From Bacteroidales bacterium (GTDB lineage: Bacteria; Bacteroidota; Bacteroidia; Bacteroidales; F082): 51,614 nucleotides of DNA. The position numbers were made by a program, and so were the translations under genes. Shown here one piece after another: positions 45,769-51,614 of this stretch (positions are counted from its first letter, which is position 1; each line of letters opens with the position of its first letter). Below the pieces are notes generated by a model. It ran no database searches. It saw only the letters and a program-made list of their open reading frames with translations, and was not told the origin of the DNA. The DNA lies in assembly GCA_030690365.1 (NCBI GenBank), contig JAUYGX010000120.1:1-51614 (forward strand), written 5' to 3'.

Positions 45769-46070
45769 TGGATGTCCATCAAACACATTCAGAGTAACTG
45801 AACAAGACTTCATAGAATCCATCCATTGCAGTCTGGCTTTAGCCGACTGGAATAAAAAGTTCCTTCTGCTTTAGCAACAGTTAGTTGCAGAAAAAAGTAA
45901 GGATAGAAAAAAGAGAGTAGATTACAAATGTAGGGCAGTCGGATAAATCCGGACTGCAAGGAATGTCCAATTAGCACATTCAGAGTTAATGAACAATACT
46001 TCATAGAATCCATCCATTGCAGTCTGGCTTTAGCCGACTGGAATAAAAAGTTCCTTCTGCTTTAGCTACT
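45769..46070 (+). repeat. Second locus of the ~190-bp multi-hairpin repeat
   Basis: It begins inside a truncated hairpin A (CTGCAATGGATGTCC, also present in the 10-kb copies), then hairpin B (CAGTCTGGCTTTAGCCGACTG, 45829-45849), the conserved AGTTCCTTCTGCTTTAG tract, a complete hairpin A (45935-45957), and a second hairpin B (46020-46040). B to B distance is 191 bases, as at the first locus. Stem bases differ from the first locus in a paired way. The rest of the gap to 46393 holds nothing I recognise. Confidence 0.88.
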
Positions 46071-46393
46071 CTTTAATATTGAAACTAGGTAAAAGCAAAA
46101 AATAGACCCTAATATATTTTTAAGCGTATGTATACAGCTTACAGCTCTTACTTCCAGACTTTCAACTTGGGAAAATAAGCACAAAGCACAGCTTATTTAC
46201 AATACAAATAATATTCTGATTCACATAATGCAAAAATTCAGGTTGTTACCAGCATAGGCAATGCTTACTGAGTTGCTGTAGGTTTTAATGTAGATGTAAT
46301 GACAGGCAATAGACACGTGAAACATTCGCATGCCAAGGGGGGGATCAGCCTGAACGGCACGAAGGTTTATATTAAATACACTGAAATCTTAAG

Positions 46394-46852
46394 TTATGGA
46401 GCAAGGAAAATGGCCATTGGAACAGCCACAATCAAAATTAGCGCATACATCGATAATAAAACTATGGTGAATACCCCCATGAATTTAAACAAGGATTTCA
46501 GGTTCTCGAATCCTGAAATAACCATGGCCTTGTCCTGTTGTAGAATGCCACCTTTCATACGTATGGCGAACTTGTGCAAATAGTTAATCGGGATAAGATA
46601 AAGACCGGCCAACACCAGATAAATAAATCCAAGAAATCCAAAGGGCATGGGCATAGGCGATTGAGTGTAATTGCTTAGCTGCGAGGCACCAAACATCATA
46701 AAAAGAGCCAACAGAACAAAAATCCCAACAGTGACATAGCCTACAAAGGCCAGAAATTTTCCCCAGGTTGAGGTTTCTTTTAAATACCCATTAATTTCTT
46801 CATACGAAAAAATAGGGTTCTCGTTCAGGGATTTGTTTTCAAATACTTCCAT
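46394..46852 (-). CDS. Small membrane protein, possibly DUF5362 family
   Basis: A 152-residue inner-membrane protein with three to four hydrophobic segments (residues about 30-55, 70-90 and 120-150) and a soluble acidic N-terminus. The segment SYEEINGYLKETSTWGKFLAFVGY and the loop LHKFAIRMKGGILQQDKAMVISGFENLKSLFKFMG recall DUF5362 proteins of Bacteroidota. Function unknown. Monocistronic as far as can be seen. Confidence 0.75.
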   Translation of the reverse strand: MEVFENKSLNENPIFSYEEINGYLKETSTWGKFLAFVGYVTVGIFVLLALFMMFGASQLSNYTQSPMPMPFGFLGFIYLVLAGLYLIPINYLHKFAIRMKGGILQQDKAMVISGFENLKSLFKFMGVFTIVLLSMYALILIVAVPMAIFLAP

Positions 46853-47098
46853 ATCAATTGTTTTAATAAATTACCTATTCGTCATGCTTTTCGGTTTCGG
46901 CCATTTGGTTATTGTTAACTGTATATTTGCGCAAATAAGGAGGTGAACAGATCAGTTCATGTTGGGTTGTCCCAGTCAGTAAAAGCAGTGATGTAAGCAG
47001 ATAATACAGGTTGTAAAGATAAAATATTTTCTGAATGTAGACAGTAAAAGATTAGATTTTGAGAATGTCTGCCTGCACGTTTTGATTTCTTACATGAT

Positions 47099-47530
47099 TT
47101 ATTCCTCATCCGGTCGTTTACGCAGTTGTTTTTTTTCAGCAACCATTTTTTTTTCTTTCAGTTTTCGTTCAATGCTGCCTTTGCCTGGCTTTGTGGGCAC
47201 ACGTTTCTTGCGCGGCTTTAGTGCTTTGGTTATGAGTGCGTAAAATTTCTCAATCACCTCTTCCTTGTTGGCCAATTGCGACCGGGAAGTCTGACAGGTA
47301 AGTACAAGAAACCCTTCGTTGTTGATTTTGTTGGCGAGTTTTTCGGTCAACATTTCTTTTTCACTTTCCGAAAGCAATTTCGAATCCATGATGTGGAACC
47401 GCAACTCTATTTTGGAACTCACTTTGTTCACGTTCTGTCCACCCGGCCCGCTGCTGCGGCTGGCACTAAAAGTCCATTCGGGAGTAAAATCGCGAAATGG
47501 GCTATTATTGGGAGCTAAAGGGATTGACAT
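47099..47530 (-). CDS. arfB: Alternative ribosome-rescue factor ArfB (YaeJ)
   Basis: A 143-residue peptidyl-tRNA hydrolase that frees stalled ribosomes. The release-factor domain has SRSSGPGGQNVNKVSSK with GGQ at residues 30-32. The C-terminal tail is strongly basic (KPRKKRVPTKPGKGSIERK and onward), as needed to enter the empty mRNA channel. The ATG at 47530 is used; a TTG three codons upstream is less likely. Confidence 0.93.
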   Translation of the reverse strand: MSIPLAPNNSPFRDFTPEWTFSASRSSGPGGQNVNKVSSKIELRFHIMDSKLLSESEKEMLTEKLANKINNEGFLVLTCQTSRSQLANKEEVIEKFYALITKALKPRKKRVPTKPGKGSIERKLKEKKMVAEKKQLRKRPDEE

Positions 47531-47586
47531 GTGGAGCAAATTATGGCGAGCTTTATCATTCTAAATGAGGTTAATTAAGGAAGGGT

Positions 47587-49131
47587 TTATTTATTTTTCT
47601 TCTTTACATACTTCGATCGGGCAAACAATGCATCCAACTTATCTTCGTTCAGTGATGGATTGGTGATGGGCATTTGATCATTCTGTACCTCGTATTCAAG
47701 CAACTTTGCTTTGCCTTCGTTGGTTAGCAGCGGAATTAAACTCCATCCCCGGTTGGTGGTTTCGATATATTCACCTTTTTTGTTAACGATGTTCAAACAG
47801 GGAAGAAAACAATCTTTTCTGCCAATAAACTGATCCATGATTTTTACAGCATTCGCATATTCCTTACGCGATGCCCTGCCCAGGGCTTCATAATCAAAAA
47901 TGATACGTCCATCCCATGTCATTACCTTAGCCGAACCATCATAGATATTGTCTTCGATCGTCAGGCCTGAATGTACTGTATCGTGACCCGATGGCATCAG
48001 CAGTACTTTTCCCCCACCGCCTTCAATGTTTGAAGCGAACATGGGTTTGTAGATGCCGGATATCCAACCTTGCAAATGCTTGATAAAGATTTTGCCAATT
48101 TGAATGGGTGTGATAAAATGCATCAGCCCTTTTTCTTTGTGACATTGTAACAGGTAATAGGGTTCCACGCCTGCCCAGAACATTCGCCTGAAAGTAGTGG
48201 CCAATGTTTTGTAATAGGCATTTACATGCTTCAGCAGGACTGTCTGGTTTCTTACCGAATATCCATGGCTCCTGATGCGTTTGATGGCAGCGTGCATTTC
48301 TTCGGTAATTTCCTGATAATGGTTGATATGGGTCATGAAATACACCAGTTTTTCAGGGCCTTTATTGTATTTGTTAACAGAGTGATCGATGACGTTGAGT
48401 AGTTCTTCGGTAACTCCCATTGGCATTACCACTGGTACCCGGGTTGCAATACGGATGCTGCGGAGATGAGGAACACGGCTAAGCTCTCCGAGGATATATC
48501 CTAAGCTTTTCTTACCAATTCTCAGTGCATCGCCTCCTGTTACCAAAACCTCGTCTATATTCGGATTGTGGGCAATATAAAACAGTCCTTTTTGAATGTC
48601 TTGATCACTAATGAAACTGGCTGAATCGAGAGATTTGGTCCGTTGACAATGTGTACAATAAGCCGCACAGGCTGAATTGTCACTTACAAAAAAAGCGACC
48701 CTGTTTGGATATCGTTGATAAACAGCACCGTAACTTCTGCTACCTTCCTCCATAGCTTCTTCCTTCCCTGCATCAGGAAATAGGAGGTGGGCCGGAGTGG
48801 GAACGCTTTGCCAAAAAATGGGATCCAATCGGTGTGAAGCTTTTTCCCCTTCCAGCATCTTGGGATGAAAAACATCTTCCTGCATCAACGTGGCATAATA
48901 AGGCGTAATGCGCATCGATTCTTTACCTTCGGCCCTCAAAGTATCAATGGTACGTTGAATTTCACTTTTTTGATAATCGGTTAGGGTGATCACTTGTGAT
49001 AAGGCTTCCACATCCCGGATGGAATTTCTGTCTTGCCATAACGGGTTTTGCCATTCTTCCGATGATACGTTTTTCCAACGCTTAATGGTTTGATAAGAAC
49101 GTGGTTTATAATAAAATGTTTCTTGTGTCAT
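47587..49131 (-). CDS. KamA-family radical SAM aminomutase-like protein
   Basis: A 514-residue radical SAM enzyme. The iron-sulfur motif CAAYCTHC (CxxxCxxC) lies near residues 155-162, followed by VTGGDALRIG, IRIATRVPVVMP and VRNQTVLLKHVN, all typical of lysine 2,3-aminomutases (KamA). FASNIEGGGGKVLLMPSGHD matches the PLP-binding Lys region. It is about 100 residues longer than classic KamA, with an extra N- and C-terminal part, so the substrate may differ. A TAAATTTG box on the same strand at 49162-49155 lies between two possible starts (49167 and 49131), favouring 49131. Confidence 0.85.
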   Translation of the reverse strand: MTQETFYYKPRSYQTIKRWKNVSSEEWQNPLWQDRNSIRDVEALSQVITLTDYQKSEIQRTIDTLRAEGKESMRITPYYATLMQEDVFHPKMLEGEKASHRLDPIFWQSVPTPAHLLFPDAGKEEAMEEGSRSYGAVYQRYPNRVAFFVSDNSACAAYCTHCQRTKSLDSASFISDQDIQKGLFYIAHNPNIDEVLVTGGDALRIGKKSLGYILGELSRVPHLRSIRIATRVPVVMPMGVTEELLNVIDHSVNKYNKGPEKLVYFMTHINHYQEITEEMHAAIKRIRSHGYSVRNQTVLLKHVNAYYKTLATTFRRMFWAGVEPYYLLQCHKEKGLMHFITPIQIGKIFIKHLQGWISGIYKPMFASNIEGGGGKVLLMPSGHDTVHSGLTIEDNIYDGSAKVMTWDGRIIFDYEALGRASRKEYANAVKIMDQFIGRKDCFLPCLNIVNKKGEYIETTNRGWSLIPLLTNEGKAKLLEYEVQNDQMPITNPSLNEDKLDALFARSKYVKKKNK

Positions 49132-49154
49132 GGTAGCAACGGATTCGATTGTTG

Positions 49155-49162
49155 CAAATTTA
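49155..49162 (-). promoter_or_regulatory. -7 element for the KamA-family gene
   Basis: TAAATTTG matches TAnnTTTG. A TTG lies 24 bases upstream, a little far. Its position supports translation from 49131. Confidence 0.4.
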
Positions 49163-49278
49163 AGCATTATTGGTTAATTTACCTGACAACATCCGTTTTT
49201 ACAGCCAGAGCCTGAGTCGGCTAATTGACTCTTCCGGCGAAAACCTGTTCAATGCATACTGCTACGAGGCAGCAAACC

Positions 49279-49653
49279 TTACGATGATTCACTCAGACGA
49301 TAAATGGCTTTCAGTTTGGTTGCCGTTTCTTGGTGAGAACTGATTGAAGCATCCACTTGAAAAGAGCCTTCATCAGTTTGTTTGTAGGAGATGCTGATCA
49401 ACGCTACCTGCTTATCCGGGACGATGATCATCAAAAACTTGGCTTGTGCCATGCTGACCAGTTTTAGTTTTCGCTTTAGATGTTGTTCGAATAATTCCTT
49501 TACTATTTGTAACTGGATCACTCCGGGAACCACCGGTTGACCTGGGAAATGACCAAGATACACTTCATGATCCGGGTTGAATAAGAGCGTGGCTTCGAGG
49601 TGCTGATCTGAAGCATCAAACGAAAGGATGGTATAGAAATTTTTAACTAACAT
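49279..49653 (-). CDS. Hotdog-fold 3-hydroxyacyl-ACP dehydratase-like protein
   Basis: A 124-residue FabZ/FabA-type protein. YLGHFPGQPVVPGV (residues 32-45) holds the catalytic His35 and the family loop. In FabZ a Glu follows four residues after PGV; here that position is Gln49 (GVIQLQ), so dehydratase activity is not certain. It may instead act with a partner subunit or as a specialised polyene dehydratase. Its start overlaps the preceding stop by one base (TGATG), so it is the last gene of the ketosynthase operon. Confidence 0.8.
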   Translation of the reverse strand: MLVKNFYTILSFDASDQHLEATLLFNPDHEVYLGHFPGQPVVPGVIQLQIVKELFEQHLKRKLKLVSMAQAKFLMIIVPDKQVALISISYKQTDEGSFQVDASISSHQETATKLKAIYRLSESS

Positions 49654-50726
49654 CAGCGTGCCGAAAGCAGGATTAAACTGTGATTAATGTTCCTGAAATG
49701 GTTGTAAATCAGAATGTTTTTTGGAGTGTGTTTTCCAAAATCATGATGGCAGATTGTCGATGGAACCTGTTTCATTTTTAAAATGTTTGAAGCCACCCAC
49801 ATGGCAAAACTGCTGGCGGTGTCGTATTCGCCACACAGGTGTTTGAAACGTCCGGTTGGGATGGTTTTCAATAGACCGGTGGCCAAATCTTCATAAACGC
49901 GATCAAAAACAGGATCTCCATTATTCCCCATGATGACCAAATCAATATCTGATAATTCGAGTTCACTGGTCACAAGAAAACGTTTAATGAAATCCTCCAA
50001 CTCCTTATTTGATCCGGGTTTGTAAAGGGTGCTCACTCCTTTGAGTTGCGCATAGGTTTTTTCGGAACGGTCGGCCGACAAAACAAAAAAGGCGCTTCCT
50101 TCTCCCGAAAGGGCTCCGGGTTTCAGGTCGTTGTACACTGCTGAATTTTTACAGGCGTGTTTTTTGTAATAATCGATTTGTGTTTTAATGAGCCAGCTTT
50201 CATCCGTAATTTCATCAATACCGCCCACCAGAACCTTTTGTGCTTCTTTCTCAGCAATCATCATCATGGCATCTAACAGGGCACTTTCGAACGAAAAAGT
50301 ACGGTGTACATAAGCCAGGTTGTGGTTTTTATTGCCCAGCATGAGTGCAATTTGTCCACCCATGGTGTTGTGGGTCGATTGAATAAATGAGGTGGGAGTG
50401 AGTAAAGTTTCTCCATTCTCAATCATGGCATTCAGGAATTTCTCGGTATCAATCTGGCAACCCATTCCTGTTCCTGTCATGATGGCATCCACCTGATCAA
50501 CACCGGCTTGCTGCATGGCCACCCGGGCGCTAACCAGGCTCATTTTCACAATTTTGCTCATCCGTCGCAATAGCTTTACATCGATATAATCCTTGTAAAC
50601 CGGAGAAACCACTTGCAAAAACCGTTCGTTGTATTCCAAAATCTCTTCAAGGAACTTATCCTGATTCACAGTGGGTTGTGGAACAACTGCGCCACTTCCA
50701 TCGATATAGGCGGGAGCTAACATCAT
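49653..50726 (-). CDS. Ketosynthase-like chain-length factor without catalytic residues
   Basis: A 357-residue thiolase-fold protein of the beta-ketoacyl-ACP synthase family. The nucleophile elbow reads YVHRTFSFESA, with Phe144 where the Cys should be. The two His positions are also lost: DLVIMGNNGD instead of VHGTGT, and CGEYDTASS instead of GHTLGA. This triple loss is the mark of a chain-length factor that pairs with an active ketosynthase, as in type II polyketide and aryl-polyene systems. The active partner is the gene just upstream, overlapping by ATGA. A second ATG directly follows the first. Confidence 0.85.
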   Translation of the reverse strand: MMLAPAYIDGSGAVVPQPTVNQDKFLEEILEYNERFLQVVSPVYKDYIDVKLLRRMSKIVKMSLVSARVAMQQAGVDQVDAIMTGTGMGCQIDTEKFLNAMIENGETLLTPTSFIQSTHNTMGGQIALMLGNKNHNLAYVHRTFSFESALLDAMMMIAEKEAQKVLVGGIDEITDESWLIKTQIDYYKKHACKNSAVYNDLKPGALSGEGSAFFVLSADRSEKTYAQLKGVSTLYKPGSNKELEDFIKRFLVTSELELSDIDLVIMGNNGDPVFDRVYEDLATGLLKTIPTGRFKHLCGEYDTASSFAMWVASNILKMKQVPSTICHHDFGKHTPKNILIYNHFRNINHSLILLSAR

Positions 50727-51614
50727 GACCTGGAGATATTAGATGGAACTTTTGAAAAAACCACGGAGGAATCGTTTCCGCCAAATCCAAAGCTATTCGT
50801 TAACACGTGGTTGATGTGCAGGTCGGTAAGTTGGCTCACAGGCACAAGATTGATTTCTTCAATCACTTCCTTAAAATTGATGTTCGGAAAGACTTTGTTG
50901 TTGTTCATTGACAGTATGGAGATAATGGACTCAATCACACCTGTAGCTCCCAATGTATGTCCGGTGAAGGCTTTGGTTGAACTAAAAAGAGGAACATGGT
51001 CGCCAAAAAGACGTTTCATGGCCACGCCTTCGGTGAGGTCGTTGTTGTCGGTTCCGGTACCGTGAACATTGATGTAATCAATGTCCTGAGGGGTTATTCC
51101 TGCTTTTGCGACCGCACGTTGCATGGCCAAAAAAGGACCTTCGCCATTATCCGAGGAGGCCGTTTGGTGAAAAGCATCGTTGGCATTGGCATACCCGGCA
51201 ACCTGAGCGATCATCCGTTTTTTTCCGGCGAGGGCATCCGATGTACGTTCCAGTACCAGATATCCTGCCCCTTCCCCCAGGTTGAGTCCGCGGCGGGTGG
51301 CATCAAAGGGTCGGCAATGTTCATGATCCAGGATCATGAGGGTGTTAAAGCCATTCAGTGTAAACCGGCTCAACGCGTCGGTACCTCCAACAATTACCGC
51401 ATCCAACAGGTTGTGTTTGAGCAAGCGGGCTCCAAACATGATGCTGTTCAACGAGGAAGAACAGGCCGTACTGATGGTGGTTAAATAATCGTGAATGTTG
51501 AGGTCATCGGCAATCATTTCGGTGCTGTTGCCGGCATGGTGGGTATCAATATGGGTTTTGTGGATGGCATCCGTGAGGAAATCTTTGTAATACAGTTCAC
51601 TGCGGTCCATTCCA
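50723..51614 (-). CDS. Beta-ketoacyl-ACP synthase, N-terminus beyond the window
   Basis: The last 297 or so residues of a FabF-type ketosynthase; the frame stays open to the right edge, and about 110 N-terminal residues are missing. All catalytic residues are present: Cys in ISTACSSSLN, His in NVHGTGTDNND and His in FTGHTLGATG. It condenses an acyl chain with malonyl-ACP. It is translationally coupled to the chain-length factor and so probably forms a heterodimer with it. The ATG at 51610 is internal and not the true start. Confidence 0.92.
   Translation of the reverse strand, partial: GMDRSELYYKDFLTDAIHKTHIDTHHAGNSTEMIADDLNIHDYLTTISTACSSSLNSIMFGARLLKHNLLDAVIVGGTDALSRFTLNGFNTLMILDHEHCRPFDATRRGLNLGEGAGYLVLERTSDALAGKKRMIAQVAGYANANDAFHQTASSDNGEGPFLAMQRAVAKAGITPQDIDYINVHGTGTDNNDLTEGVAMKRLFGDHVPLFSSTKAFTGHTLGATGVIESIISILSMNNNKVFPNINFKEVIEEINLVPVSQLTDLHINHVLTNSFGFGGNDSSVVFSKVPSNISRS

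Noticed and set aside
45640-46013. Small frames on both strands around the second repeat locus
   Set aside because: They read through the hairpin repeats and are not conserved between the two loci.
46922-46929. Exact TAnnTTTG box on the plus strand (TATATTTG)
   Set aside because: No gene or terminator-bounded transcript follows on that strand before the minus-strand arfB, and the upstream TTTG is too close.

Overview
The window reads as chromosomal DNA of an anaerobic or facultatively anaerobic member of the Bacteroidota, probably Bacteroidales or a close relative. The signs are a type IX secretion (T9SS) type A C-terminal sorting domain, a single-chain pyruvate:ferredoxin oxidoreductase, a GH92 mannosidase lipoprotein, an OmpA-TPR outer-membrane protein, promoters of the Bacteroidota form TTG-N20/21-TAnnTTTG, and a lack of Shine-Dalgarno sites. 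No species can be named from sequence alone.

Layout. 1-2.7 kb: a 33-repeat CRISPR array (36-bp repeat, spacers of 32-35 bp) with a degraded right end mixed with palindromic intergenic elements; no cas gene is in view. 2.7-9.3 kb: a short-chain fatty acid transporter, divergent from a two-gene operon encoding a glycosyltransferase-DUF2062 fusion and a giant MMPL exporter/acyltransferase/methyltransferase fusion. 9.5-11 kb: a small conserved protein and about 0.75 kb of roughly 190-bp hairpin-rich tandem repeats. 11-19.5 kb: corA, then a tightly packed run of methyltransferase, polysaccharide deacetylase, LolA-like protein, lipoprotein, GH92 and nucleoid-associated protein. 19.5-26 kb: a structured-looking non-coding stretch, a hybrid histidine kinase and a three-gene operon of exported proteins of unknown role. 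26-41.5 kb: mostly housekeeping genes (dihydroorotate dehydrogenase-like protein, PFOR, SppA, a glucosaminidase-like protein, folK, deoxynucleoside kinase, OmpA-TPR, a TrmH-family methyltransferase, mutS). 41.5-46.4 kb: tRNA-Gly, tRNA-Leu, a large AT-rich T9SS-exported protein and a second locus of the 190-bp repeat family. 46.4-51.6 kb: a small membrane protein, arfB, a KamA-family radical SAM enzyme, and the end of a polyketide-type operon (ketosynthase cut by the window edge, a ketosynthase-like chain-length factor lacking all catalytic residues, and a hotdog dehydratase-like protein).

How genes may work together. The glycosyltransferase-DUF2062, MMPL-acyltransferase-methyltransferase, LolA-like protein and lipoprotein are the kinds of accessory proteins found in aryl-polyene/flexirubin-type clusters of Gram-negative bacteria. 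The ketosynthase, chain-length factor and dehydratase at the right edge are the kinds of core enzymes of such clusters. The window may therefore hold two separated halves of one polyene-lipid pathway with unrelated genes between. This is inference; the acyl carrier protein, ketoreductase and starter-unit genes are not in view.

The least explained features are the two loci of the 190-bp multi-hairpin repeat, whose stems show compensatory base changes between loci, and the decayed CRISPR trailer in which a perfect hairpin fills a spacer-sized slot.
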